The notes under the pieces: model-generated
What the model was told of the DNA's origin: nothing
The model's input: the letters and a program-made list of their open reading frames with translations, nothing else
Databases searched by the model: none
NCBI RefSeq assembly: GCF_009764265.1
Contig: NZ_RWIR01000041.1
Span: 21,375 to 85,374 of the forward strand
Origin: Pseudomonas sp. PB101
Lineage (GTDB): Bacteria; Pseudomonadota; Gammaproteobacteria; Pseudomonadales; Pseudomonadaceae
Length of the DNA stretch: 64,000 bases
Reading direction: 5' to 3'
In this document: positions 36,042 through 44,796 of the stretch, in pieces
Numbering within the stretch: position 1 is the stretch's first letter
How the letters are laid out: each line of letters opens with the position of its first letter
Translations under genes and position numbers: made by a program

Positions 36042-37172
36042 ATGTCGAAACTCTTCGAAGAATTCAGCATGGGCGACACCACGCTCAAAAATCGTATCGT
36101 CATGGCGCCTTTGACCCGCTCTCGCGCACCCGATGATGTCGCCGATGAGCGAGTGGCGTTGTACTACGCGCAACGCGCCACCGCAGGCTTGATTGTCAGC
36201 GAGGGCACGCCGATATCCCGTGAAGGTCAGGGCTACCTCTTCAATCCGGGGATCTTCACCACCGAGCAAATCGCTGGATGGCGCCTCACCACCCACTCGG
36301 TGCATGCCGTGGGTGGCAAGATGTTTGCGCAAATCTGGCACGTGGGTCGTGTTTCGCATCCGTCGATCCAGGAGGGCGGGAAACTGCCGGTGAGTGCCAC
36401 GTCGAAGCAAGCGGTTGGCGCGACGGCTTTCGGCTACGACGCTGACGGCAAACCGGCGTTGGTAGCGCCACCGGCGCCACGCCAGCTGACAACGGCCGAG
36501 GTTTCGCGGATCGTCGGTGAGTTCGCGCAGGCGGCCGAAAATGCGATCGAGGCAGGTTTTGATGGCGTCGAAATTCATGGTGCCAATGGCTATCTGTTCG
36601 AGCAGTTCATGAATCCGCTGGTCAATGATCGAACCGATCAATACTCCGCCGATCAGTTGGAAAATCGCCTGCGCTTCACCCTGCAAGTCATCGACGCCGT
36701 GGTTGCGCGGATTGGCGCCGGCCGTGTGGGCATCCGTATTTCGCCCTATGGTCAACTGTTCGATATGCCGTTGTATGAACAGATCGATGAAACCTACACC
36801 GCGCTTGCCACAGAGATTGGCGCTCGGCAGCTGGCCTATGTTCATGTCATGGATCAGTCCGGATTTCCTGCCCCGGGTACTGTGGGTAGCGGTGGCGGAC
36901 CGAAAGCGACTTTTATCAATTTGCTGTCGACCATGAAATCAAGATTGCCCGGCACGGCGCTCATTCTGGCTGGCGGTATGTCGCGCCAACGTGCGCAAGA
37001 CCTGATCAACGACGGCATCATCGACCTCGCTGCGTTTGGTACCGCTTACATCAGCAACCCCGATCTGGTGGCGCGCCTGCAGAACAACTGGCCTCTGACA
37101 GAAGCCAAGCGCGAAACCTTCTACGGCGGCGGGGCCGAAGGTTATGTCGATTACGCGCCTCATCGAGGGTAA
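36042..37172 (+). CDS. Old yellow enzyme family alkene reductase (NemA-like)
   Basis: The ATG at 36042 (GGAAA upstream) gives 376 residues of an FMN-dependent TIM barrel. Diagnostic segments are LKNRIVMAPLTRSRA, the GVEIHGANGYLFEQFMNP active-site His/Asn pair, NDRTDQYSADQLENRLRF and FGTAYISNPDLVARL. These enzymes reduce activated C=C bonds, N-ethylmaleimide or nitrate esters with NAD(P)H. The next gene is a LysR regulator on the same strand, and a LysR/MFS pair lies upstream, so the set may serve electrophile detoxification. Confidence 0.92.
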   Translation: MSKLFEEFSMGDTTLKNRIVMAPLTRSRAPDDVADERVALYYAQRATAGLIVSEGTPISREGQGYLFNPGIFTTEQIAGWRLTTHSVHAVGGKMFAQIWHVGRVSHPSIQEGGKLPVSATSKQAVGATAFGYDADGKPALVAPPAPRQLTTAEVSRIVGEFAQAAENAIEAGFDGVEIHGANGYLFEQFMNPLVNDRTDQYSADQLENRLRFTLQVIDAVVARIGAGRVGIRISPYGQLFDMPLYEQIDETYTALATEIGARQLAYVHVMDQSGFPAPGTVGSGGGPKATFINLLSTMKSRLPGTALILAGGMSRQRAQDLINDGIIDLAAFGTAYISNPDLVARLQNNWPLTEAKRETFYGGGAEGYVDYAPHRG

Positions 37173-37350
37173 GCAGTCGCGAACCGGCAAGGTTCCACTT
37201 CCTGAAATTTTGGCAGCCGTCACCGGTATTCGGTGCGGCTGCTTTTTCATGGCTGATGCAAACAGGTCCGGGAGGCGGGTCCGAGAGGACAATCAGCAGC
37301 CGTTCTGTTTTAGTACAGCTCCACGGCGCCTTCTGTTGGAGATTTCCCCT

Positions 37351-38301
37351 ATGCACCTCAAAGCGCACCGATACTTTGCCATGGTTGCGGTGACCGGCAG
37401 TTTCTCGGCGACGGCGCGACACTTTCGCGTCCCTGCGTCCTCCGTTTCACGCTTCATCGCGGCGCTGGAACGGGAGGTGGGCCAGCAGCTGCTGTATCGC
37501 AATACTCGCGCCGTCAAACTGACGGAAGCGGGCGAGCGTTATTACGTGCAGATCCGCGAAGTATTGGAGTTGCTGGATGCCGCCGATGAGGAAGTCACCG
37601 GCAAGGGCGGCGAGATTCGTGGCCTGGTGCGGATCAACGCGCCGGTTGCGTTCGGCAGTCTGCATATCGTGAAACTGTTGAATGGCCTGTATGACAAGTA
37701 TCCGCAATTGACCGTTGAACTGACGGTCACCGATGCCTTTATCGACCCGGTTCAGGAGGGCGCAGACATCATATTCCGGGTGGGGCACCTGGAGGATTCC
37801 GGATTGATTGGGCGGAAAATCTGCGACCAACAATACGTGCTGTGCGCTAGCGCAGAGTACCTGGCGAAGCACGGCAAACCCGCTTCGCCAGAGGATCTGC
37901 AGAACCACGCGTGCCTGGTCTACAAGGGAACCGGTGGGGCGCAGCGCTGGTACTTCAGAAAGCCGGCCAGCGACAAGGTGAAAATCATCGAAGTGCATGG
38001 GCCGCTCAGAAGCAACAATGGCCAGGTCCTGGTAGAGGCGGCGCTCGCGGGGCGGGGGATTGTGTTTTTTCCTTCCTGGCTCTTCAGTAGAGAGAGTTTC
38101 ATGAACAGACAGCTCATTCAGCTTTTACCCGATTGGGAGGGGGCGGTTGAGCAGACGCCAAGCCAGATCCATTTGATTTCCCCCGAGAATCGACTCCGCT
38201 CTCAGAAAGTCCGCGTGGTGTGGGACTACTTCATCAGCGCGATTGGCGTTCCTCCCTATTGGGATGATCTCAGTGGTTCTGGTACTGACGGTGATACTTG
38301 A
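37351..38301 (+). CDS. LysR-family transcriptional regulator
   Basis: The ATG at 37351 gives 316 residues. The N-terminus (HRYFAMVAVTGSFSATARHF, RVPASSVSRFIAALEREVGQ) is a LysR helix-turn-helix, and the C-terminal effector domain follows. An earlier in-frame extension overlaps the reductase gene and lacks conserved sequence, so it was rejected. It probably regulates the upstream ene-reductase or a distant target. The last residues (SGSGTDGDT) are a variable tail. Confidence 0.88.
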   Translation: MHLKAHRYFAMVAVTGSFSATARHFRVPASSVSRFIAALEREVGQQLLYRNTRAVKLTEAGERYYVQIREVLELLDAADEEVTGKGGEIRGLVRINAPVAFGSLHIVKLLNGLYDKYPQLTVELTVTDAFIDPVQEGADIIFRVGHLEDSGLIGRKICDQQYVLCASAEYLAKHGKPASPEDLQNHACLVYKGTGGAQRWYFRKPASDKVKIIEVHGPLRSNNGQVLVEAALAGRGIVFFPSWLFSRESFMNRQLIQLLPDWEGAVEQTPSQIHLISPENRLRSQKVRVVWDYFISAIGVPPYWDDLSGSGTDGDT

Positions 38302-38372
38302 AAATGCAGAGGTTGGCTTAAGAGCTTAACTTTTCAATCGCTGCGTTGTATTGCCTCTTGATAAAAAGTCAA

Positions 38373-38406
38373 TGGTGTCATGTTGCACTATTGCAGATTT
38401 CGTTGT
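38373..38406. promoter_or_regulatory. Weak variant of the LuxR-cluster dyad
   Basis: GCACTATTGCAGATTT (38385-38400) joins a right half-site GCACTA to a TTGCAGATTT segment that matches the left half and spacer of the sites at 39604 and 42190. It lies about 170 bp before the LuxR-type gene. It is less symmetric than the other two sites. Confidence 0.35.
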
Positions 38407-38567
38407 GTCAATTAACGTGGCTTGGTAATTGCCGATGTGTGCGTGGTCGATTGTCGGTAGCTGACGCGTTACTTCATCACCACCGGTGGATACTGGTTTG
38501 GTGGGCATCCTGCACTGTGAAGGGACTATGCTTGAAGTGATAAGGCATTTGCAGAATCGGAGATCCC

Positions 38568-39596
38568 ATGAATGAAGTCTTCCGTGATCATAAGCGTGTG
38601 GCGGCAGCAATAGCGACCGTTGTTGATGCTGTAGGGCAACAGGGCTTTTATGCCATCGTGCTGGAGACGCTAGGACAATATATTGATTGTGAGCGTTGGC
38701 TGGCTATCAAGTACAGCAGATTTTCTGCCCCCGAATTCATCGTCAATACGTCTTTGAGCCACGAGGCGGTTGCGCAATACATGAATCACCTTTATAGGAT
38801 CGACCCTCTGCTTCGGCTAGTGACTGAAGATCGTGTGCCCTCAGTGGTCACGTTTTCACTCATGCAAAGCGAGGATGAGTCCAATGTTTATTACGATGAA
38901 ATATTCAAGTCGGGGCAGATTCTGGACGAATTGACGCTGATGCTGCCTGTCATCGGTGGGGGGTATCTGGGTTTCTGTTTTGATCGCGAGTACACCCTCT
39001 TCAATGAGGATGAAATCGCCTTTTTCACCGCCCTGTACCCGATCATCGTCGCTGCGCATGCCGCGCACATGCGAACGGAGTTCATGGAGGGGCTTGGTGC
39101 CCTGTTCGGGAATGGAAAGGTCGGCGTACTCACATTAGGAAGTGATAACAGGGTCATCTACCAAAACCCCGCATGGCACGCCTTGACCGGTCATACCTTC
39201 GGAAAAGAAAAATTGGAATTAATATTGAGTCAGCCTGAACTGATAGCGGTTCATGTTGAAGGCTTGATTGCCCACTGGGAATATTCCAGGAATGTATCCG
39301 CTTCTACTGCGAGCGTCAGAGCAGTATTTCTCGAACAGAAAAGCGAAGGGTATATACAAACGGATGTAAAAGAGTTCTTCGAACAATTCTATGATACTTA
39401 TCACCTCAGCCCGCGCGAGCGACAACTGGTCGAAAAAACCTTGCGCGGGTATTCGATGCCCGTGATCGCAGAAAAACTGGATCTTAGTCTGGGAACGGTC
39501 AGAAATTATAAACAGCGGTTGTACGCCAAACTCGATATCACCAGTGAACGGGAAATATTTTCTTTGTTCATGATGCATATGTTCGGGCAGCCATAA
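38568..39596 (+). CDS. LuxR-type regulator with GAF-like sensor region
   Basis: A 342-residue regulator. The C-terminal 60 residues are a LuxR/GerE helix-turn-helix (HLSPRERQLVEKTLRGYSMP, VIAEKLDLSLGTVRNYKQRL). The N-terminal 260 residues contain a GAF/PAS-like region (LGALFGNGKVGVLTLGSDNR, VIYQNPAWHALTGHTF) but no acyl-homoserine-lactone domain, so it is not a quorum-sensing LuxR. CGGAGATC precedes the ATG. It heads a same-strand cluster, and a shared dyad lies right after its stop codon, suggesting it controls the permease and downstream genes. Confidence 0.88.
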   Translation: MNEVFRDHKRVAAAIATVVDAVGQQGFYAIVLETLGQYIDCERWLAIKYSRFSAPEFIVNTSLSHEAVAQYMNHLYRIDPLLRLVTEDRVPSVVTFSLMQSEDESNVYYDEIFKSGQILDELTLMLPVIGGGYLGFCFDREYTLFNEDEIAFFTALYPIIVAAHAAHMRTEFMEGLGALFGNGKVGVLTLGSDNRVIYQNPAWHALTGHTFGKEKLELILSQPELIAVHVEGLIAHWEYSRNVSASTASVRAVFLEQKSEGYIQTDVKEFFEQFYDTYHLSPRERQLVEKTLRGYSMPVIAEKLDLSLGTVRNYKQRLYAKLDITSEREIFSLFMMHMFGQP

Positions 39597-39603
39597 CGGT
39601 AGC

Positions 39604-39621
39604 TAGTGCAGATTAGCACTA
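39604..39621. promoter_or_regulatory. Perfect dyad TAGTGC-N6-GCACTA
   Basis: TAGTGCAGATTAGCACTA is an 18-bp perfect inverted repeat with spacer AGATTA, eight bases after the LuxR-type gene and about 145 bp before the permease gene. It is shared with a one-mismatch copy at 42190. Confidence 0.6.
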
Positions 39622-39765
39622 TTGGTACAGTCGGTGACGAGCGCTAACATCGCCTTCAAGGCTCGGCACGCATCCCCGCAACAACGGTCATTCAGCGGCC
39701 GGCCTACAACGATAACAATATGAACTTGAAGACTCGCGTATTACGCGAGCGGCGGGAGTATGCTC

Positions 39766-41226
39766 ATGAACAGCACAACGGTTGGCAAGGACAATTGTCA
39801 GGAAAAGGGTCATCACCTCCAGCGTGAACTGAACTTTTCCTCCACATTCTCCCTGGCTTTTGCCTTCATATCGCCCATTGTGGCGCTTTACTCCATCTTC
39901 GGAATCGGCATTTTAACGGTCGGTCCTGCCTTCTGGTGGGGGTTGGTGGTGGCCATGGCAGGGTAACTACTGGTGGCGTTGGTCTTCGCCATGCTGGTAT
40001 CGAGATTTCCGTATGAGGGCAGTATTTATCAGTGGTCCAAGTACCTGCTCGGCAGTCGCTTTGGCTGGTTTGCAGGCTGGACTTACATCTGCACGCTGCC
40101 GATCACCATTGCAACGGTAGCCCTTGGCGGCGCGGGATTCGTGGCGCAACTGTTTGGCATCGATGCGACCGACAAGATGATCAGTGTGCCGATTGCCCTG
40201 TTTCTCATCGCATTCGCCACGTGGGGTAATACCCAAGGCCGAAAGATTTTCTCGACCATCGTCTGGCTATGCATTGGTGCCGAAGTGATCGGTTCGGTCG
40301 GCATCGGCGTGTTGTTGCTGATGGAGTTCAAAGTCAACGCGCTGTCCATCCTGATGCCCGACGCTCAAGTCTTTGCCTGGCCGGAACCGGGTATCTCCGG
40401 CTTTTTCTCTTCAAAAGTAGCGCTCGCCATTGCCTACTGCGGTTGGGCATTCGTGGGTTTTGAAAGCGCCGGTGCCGTTGCCGAGGAAGTCAAGGATCCT
40501 GAACGAGCGGTACCCAAGGCGATGCTGTTTTGCCTGCTGTCGGTTGGCGCGGTGGTGGCATTCTCGGCGTTTTCACTGATTTTGGCCTTGCCCACCCTGG
40601 AGTTCCCTGCGGGAAGCGACCCTGTCACGGTGACGCTGATCACTCATTTAGGTCAGATCGCCTACAAGGGCATGCTGGTGCTGTTCATTATCGGGTTTCT
40701 AGCGTGCATGCTGGGCATTCAGGCTTCGGTATCGCGGGTCATTTGGGCGTTCGCTCGGGACAGAACCATTCCCTGCTCGGATTTCCTGCGACAGTTGAGT
40801 GGGGACGACAAATTGCCAACGCGCGCTTTTCTGTTAACGGGCGGGTTGTCGGCATTATTGTTCATGTTGTCTTTTACCAATATTTATCCGCTGTTATTGG
40901 CGTTCAGTATTGCCGGATTCTATCTCGCCTTTGCATTCCCGCTGGTGGGGGCGTGTGTAAGTGTATTGAAAGGTGACTGGCGAGAGGGGCCGTTCTCTCT
41001 GGGTATCTTGAGTATTCCCACCATCTTCGCGGCCACCGGTTGGACTCTATTTGAAACGGTCAATATTTCGTGGCCTCGTTATCCGGAACTGTCGTGGTAC
41101 GAAAATTGGGCGGTGCCGATCATGATTGTTTTCCTGGCGCTGGCGGGCTGGGTTATTTATTCGAAATGGGCCTCCCCTTCTTATACGCAATCAACGTTAC
41201 GCGCCGCCGTCGCGGATAACGAATAA
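39766..41226 (+). pseudogene. APC-family (ACT-type) amino acid permease interrupted by an in-frame TAA
   Basis: A 486-codon frame runs from the ATG at 39766 (GGGAG seven bases upstream) to 41226, but codon TAA at 39964-39966 interrupts it after GLVVAMAG. The next codons continue smoothly as LLVALVFAMLVSRFPYEGSI. One base change (for example CAA to TAA) explains it. The two parts form one transporter with about 12 helices: FSLAFAFISPIVALYSIFGI in helix 1 and AGWTYICTLPITIATVALGG later. It resembles amino acid/choline transporters. Either the gene is inactive, translation restarts at the GTG at 39973, or the base is a sequencing error. Confidence 0.8.
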
Positions 41227-41242
41227 ATCTGGCGAGCCAGTG

Positions 41243-42145
41243 ATGCGAACACACAAAAACATGGACAACGAAAGATATTTGATGCTTCGCGCGCGTCTGA
41301 ACAATGAATTACGGATACGACTGACACACTCAAGTTCCTCACTGGAGAAGCTGTATAACGCCATGGCTTACGGCGTATTTGAACCGGGTAAATGTTTGCG
41401 TCCAATGCTTGTTTACAATGCGTGTAAAGCCATGGGAGGGCAGTTTGACGCAGCCGACGGAGTCGCTTGCGCGGTGGAGCTGATGCACGCCTATTCCTTG
41501 ATACACGACGATCTTCCGGCACTGGACGACGCTCTCGTTCGTAGAGGGAAGCCGGCGTTGCATGTGGCCTACGGCGAAAGCACGGCCTTGATCGCGGGCG
41601 ATGCCTTGCAGGCACTGGCGTTCGAATCCCTGGCGCAGCCATCAGCGGTGAGTGCCGGGATTCGCCTGCAAATGGTGGCGGTCATGGCCAGGGCGGCTGG
41701 CCCCGCCGGTCTTGCAGGCGGCCAGTTTCTCGACATGGCGCTGGCCGGTACCCGACCGACTTTGGAGCAAGTCGCCGAAATGCAGCGTTTGAAAACCGGC
41801 GCATTGATCGAGGCCAGCGTCGTGCTGGGCGCAATGGCGAGTGGAGCAAGCGTGGAAACCAATCGCTTCGTTGCCTTGAGAAAATACGCCGAACAGATCG
41901 GCAGGGCCTTTCAAGTGCGCGACGACATTCTGGATATCGTCGGAGATCGGGTTGCCCTGGGGAAAGCGGTTCACGCGGACCAGCACGCTGACAAGTCCAC
42001 CGCTGTTTCTTCATTGGGATTGGAAGGGGCGCAGCAATATGCCTGGCAACTTCTGCGGGAGGCATTAACGGCACTGGATGCATTTGGCCCAGAAGCCGAT
42101 GCACTTCGACAACTTGCACATGTTGTCGTGGAACGCGACCTCTAG
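41243..42145 (+). CDS. Short-chain polyprenyl diphosphate synthase (FPP/GPP-synthase-like)
   Basis: A 300-residue trans-prenyltransferase. The first Asp-rich motif is Asp89-Asp90-Leu-Pro-Ala-Leu-Asp95 (DDLPALDD), the second Asp227-Asp228-Ile-Leu-Asp231. GKCLRPMLVYNACKAMGG and GGQFLDMAL are family blocks. The spacing of the first motif (DDx4D) is that of bacterial IspA-type enzymes, which condense IPP with DMAPP or GPP. It is not beside dxs or xseB, as housekeeping ispA usually is, but in a permease/hydrolase cluster with no terpene cyclase. Its product and role there are unexplained. The chosen start is 17 bases after the permease stop. Confidence 0.88.
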   Translation: MRTHKNMDNERYLMLRARLNNELRIRLTHSSSSLEKLYNAMAYGVFEPGKCLRPMLVYNACKAMGGQFDAADGVACAVELMHAYSLIHDDLPALDDALVRRGKPALHVAYGESTALIAGDALQALAFESLAQPSAVSAGIRLQMVAVMARAAGPAGLAGGQFLDMALAGTRPTLEQVAEMQRLKTGALIEASVVLGAMASGASVETNRFVALRKYAEQIGRAFQVRDDILDIVGDRVALGKAVHADQHADKSTAVSSLGLEGAQQYAWQLLREALTALDAFGPEADALRQLAHVVVERDL

Positions 42146-42189
42146 CGATACGAAATTTCGTTCCCTGGTTAATTTAACAACGATAGCAA

Positions 42190-42207
42190 TAGTGCAGATT
42201 TGCAGTA
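42190..42207. promoter_or_regulatory. Second copy of the LuxR-cluster dyad
   Basis: TAGTGCAGATTTGCAGTA differs from the perfect dyad at 39604 only in the last spacer base and one base of the right half-site. It lies 121 bp before the M24-type gene. Confidence 0.55.
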
Positions 42208-42310
42208 TTTGAATTCTCCTGTCATGGGTTGAATATGACGGCTACGGCGCTCGAACGCTGATCAGTATTCGGCGCACTTATGTATAAAAACAAAGATTGA
42301 GGTAATCGTG

Positions 42311-43528
42311 ATGACTATCGAAAGAATGAATTACCCTGACGGTTATTTTCCAGTGGATGAATATGAAGATCGCTGGAGAAAAGTGGAAGATGAAATGCGC
42401 CAGCAGGGTTATGAGTTGGCCATTGTCTGGGGCAAGACAGCTGGTCATTATGAGCGGGCCATGGAAACACTTTGGCTGACCAACTTCTGGTCGGAACACT
42501 CTGGCCAGGAACCGGATTCTCCAATCTGGAACGCACGAGGTTTCTGCTGTGTGATATTGGAGCCTGGAAAGAAACCTGAACTGCATGCCGACGTGGCGAC
42601 AGTGCGTCGTCGTATGGTGCGCTGCGGCGATTATTTCTTCAGTGACGACCCGATCAGCAGCGTCGCCAAGGCTCTGAACGCGCGCAAGCCGCGTCGCAGC
42701 GTCGTGTTCGTCGGGTCCGACAATCTGCCGATGAAGTACGCCAGTCAGCTCGCGGAACAGACGCCTGGTATCCACTTCGAGTATGACGATAACCTGATCC
42801 GCCGTTGCCGCCGGATCAAGAGCCCGCGAGAACTGGACATGTTTCGCGAGGCGGGACAGATGGTCTCCAGCGCCTTGTACCGCGTGTGCGACAGCCTTTA
42901 CGCAGGCAAGACTGCGGCCGAGGCGGCGGCAGAGGGCGCTTATGAACTTACCCGGCGTGGGGGAGGCTGGCTGCGGATTCCAGTGAATTTCGGCAACGAC
43001 GAGGACAGTCAGTTCTTCGAGCGTGATCCCATGTACGGGTATTCCATGGGCGCGCCGAGCAAGGGCGATATGGTCCGGACCTGGATCTATGGGCCGACCC
43101 ATCAGGGGTACTGGCTCGACCCCGGACGCTCGCTGGTTTGCGGCGGCAAGCCGACCCCGGAGCAGCGCTCGCTGCTGATCGACTCTTACGCCATCACGGA
43201 GGCGGTGATGAACTCCGTGAAACACGGCGCCCGGGTGCTCGACGTGGTGGGCGAGGCCGAGCGCGTGCAGGCACGCGTGGCCGAAGAAGAGGATCTGGCC
43301 GCCAAGCAATGGCCGTACTTTGGCCACGGCAATGGCTCCATGTGGGAACACCCGATCATCAACCGGGACTCGGTCACGGCGGACGATATTTTCGAAGAAG
43401 GGATGGTCGCCTCCGGAGAGTCCTTCATGACACGAAAAGGTGTCGGCAGCGTTGGGTGGGAGCAGAACTTCATCGTAACCCGGACTGGAATCGAGTTGCT
43501 GACGACGACCCCCGTTTTCTGGTTCTGA
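42311..43528 (+). CDS. Creatinase/M24-fold protein with altered metal site
   Basis: A 405-residue pita-bread-fold protein with an N-terminal creatinase-type domain (GYELAIVWGKTAGHYERAME). In the C-terminal domain, the segment that usually carries the first metal Asp reads GDMVRTWIYGPTHQGYWLDP, so that Asp is Trp and only the second Asp remains. Downstream, HGNGSMWEHP, the Glu in ASGESF and the Glu in GWEQNF are in the expected places. It is more like creatinase or DddP relatives than a metallopeptidase. AAAAACAAAG in the leader matches the Hfq/Crc motif. The start at 42311 fits GAGGT. Substrate unknown. Confidence 0.8.
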   Translation: MTIERMNYPDGYFPVDEYEDRWRKVEDEMRQQGYELAIVWGKTAGHYERAMETLWLTNFWSEHSGQEPDSPIWNARGFCCVILEPGKKPELHADVATVRRRMVRCGDYFFSDDPISSVAKALNARKPRRSVVFVGSDNLPMKYASQLAEQTPGIHFEYDDNLIRRCRRIKSPRELDMFREAGQMVSSALYRVCDSLYAGKTAAEAAAEGAYELTRRGGGWLRIPVNFGNDEDSQFFERDPMYGYSMGAPSKGDMVRTWIYGPTHQGYWLDPGRSLVCGGKPTPEQRSLLIDSYAITEAVMNSVKHGARVLDVVGEAERVQARVAEEEDLAAKQWPYFGHGNGSMWEHPIINRDSVTADDIFEEGMVASGESFMTRKGVGSVGWEQNFIVTRTGIELLTTTPVFWF

Positions 43529-43555
43529 TCGACAGTCGCATTGTTTGACGTTTCA

Positions 43556-43594
43556 GGGCACCGCTCCATCGACCCAGGTGCGGTGCCCTTTTTT
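43556..43594 (+). terminator. Rho-independent terminator between M24-type and nitrilase genes
   Basis: GGGCACCGC and GCGGTGCCC form a perfect 9-bp stem with a 15-nt loop, followed by TTTTTT. It sits directly before the ribosome-binding site AGGGAG of the nitrilase gene, so it either ends the upstream transcript or attenuates readthrough. Confidence 0.85.
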
Positions 43595-43606
43595 AGGGAG
43601 GCTTCC

Positions 43607-44434
43607 ATGAACATTTTGCTGGCACAACTGCCCATCGCGGACGCCCAGGTCGACATCAACCTGAGCAACATGCTGTCAATGATCCGCAATGCTCCGATCG
43701 ATACGGATTTAATCGTGTTTCCGGAGACGACGCTCTCAGGTTTTCCCACCAAGGATGAGATTGGCACCGTTGGGCTGACGACCCGTGGCAAGCCCATCCG
43801 ACTCATTCAGGAGGCGGCACGCAATAGCAATACTGCCATCGCTTTCGGTTTTTGCGAGGTGGCTGACGGGCGGGCGTATAACACCGCGTTGCTGGTCGAT
43901 GGATCGGGGCGCATTGCCCTCAAATACCGCAAGACTCATCTCTGGCCCGATACGGACTGGGGCGTTTTCGATGCCGGCTCGCAGTATTCGATCTGTGAAA
44001 TTGGCTCGTTACGCGTAGGAGTGCTCATCTGCTATGACATCGAGTTTCCGGAGACCGCTCGCTCGTTGGCCCTGTTGGACGCCGACCTCATTCTCGTGCT
44101 GGATGGCAACATGAACCCCTACGGCCCCGTACACCGACGCGCCGTGATCAGCCGCGCCATGGAAAACCAATGCTTTGCCGTTTTGGTGAACCGCATTGGT
44201 GAAGGCAAGGGCCTGTCGTTTCCTGGCGAGAGTGTCGCCGTCGATCCGTTCGGAAATGTGTTGGTCGAATCCATCGATGGACATCCTGTCCGTGCCACGC
44301 TGGAGCGCGGGCTGATTGAAGAGAGCCGAAAGAATTATCGCTATTTGCGAGACCGACGTGCCACTCCACTGGGCATCGAACGGGCCACTAGCGAAGACGG
44401 CGTCGTCAACACAGTCAGCGTCATTCCCGGGTGA
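43607..44434 (+). CDS. Carbon-nitrogen hydrolase (nitrilase superfamily)
   Basis: The ATG at 43607 gives 275 residues. The catalytic triad is Glu40 (FPETTLSG), Lys109 (KYRKTHLWP) and Cys142 (VLICYDIEFPE). The sequence around them fits the amidase branch that cleaves C-N bonds of amides or ureides, not a true nitrilase. A strong hairpin lies just upstream. It ends the cluster that includes the LuxR regulator, the permease and the M24-type protein, suggesting that a compound with an amide or amidino bond is imported and broken down. Confidence 0.9.
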   Translation: MNILLAQLPIADAQVDINLSNMLSMIRNAPIDTDLIVFPETTLSGFPTKDEIGTVGLTTRGKPIRLIQEAARNSNTAIAFGFCEVADGRAYNTALLVDGSGRIALKYRKTHLWPDTDWGVFDAGSQYSICEIGSLRVGVLICYDIEFPETARSLALLDADLILVLDGNMNPYGPVHRRAVISRAMENQCFAVLVNRIGEGKGLSFPGESVAVDPFGNVLVESIDGHPVRATLERGLIEESRKNYRYLRDRRATPLGIERATSEDGVVNTVSVIPG

Positions 44435-44694
44435 AACGGACACTTGTGAGTGACCGCTTTTGGCTGTGGATTCTTGCCTTTCACGAGGGGCAGAAAACGG
44501 GACGAACCTGGCCGATTCACAACCGTGAAGACCGAACAGGCAGTGTCTACAGACTGCGAGGCGCGATCACCGACCATCCAAATGGATTCGCCACGGCATA
44601 TGGGCCGTGAATAGGTTGGCCCGAAGACAGGAATACCACACACCGGCTTGAGAACAGAGCCACGATTCGAACGGTGAAGGTCTCGGTTTGGGAT
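44435..44694. other. Intergenic segment before the van promoter
   Basis: No gene was found here. A dispersed-element copy lies at 44449-44500. The rest shows no clear structure until the van operators begin at 44695. Confidence 0.5.
44449..44500. repeat. Dispersed imperfect-palindrome element, copy 9
   Basis: GAGTGACCGCTTTTGGCTGT, then TTCTTGCC and GAGGGGCAGAAAACGG, matching the general two-armed pattern with substitutions. Confidence 0.5.
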
Positions 44695-44710
44695 TTAATG
44701 GATCCATTAA
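44695..44710. promoter_or_regulatory. VanR operator O1 (perfect palindrome)
   Basis: TTAATGGATCCATTAA is a perfect 16-bp palindrome around TGGATCCA, close to the ATTGGATCCAAT operator known for VanR repressors. It lies 87 bp before vanA. Confidence 0.75.
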
Positions 44711-44732
44711 TATTTATATTCCGGCGAAAAGC

Positions 44733-44770
44733 TTGACGTGTATGGGAATAATCCGATTTACTGGATCCAT
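44733..44770 (+). promoter_or_regulatory. vanA promoter with downstream VanR operator O2
   Basis: A TTGACG -35-like hexamer at 44733-44738 is followed by an AT-rich stretch near 44756. A second TGGATCCA core (44762-44769) overlaps the expected transcription start. Repression by VanR and release by vanillate is the known family behaviour. The promoter call itself is tentative. Confidence 0.5.
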
Positions 44771-44796
44771 AAAAACAAGCCTGTCCGGAGAATCCT

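Noticed and set aside
38568..39596. Quorum-sensing LuxR assignment
   Set aside because: The N-terminus lacks the acyl-homoserine-lactone binding pattern and there is no luxI-like gene in the window.
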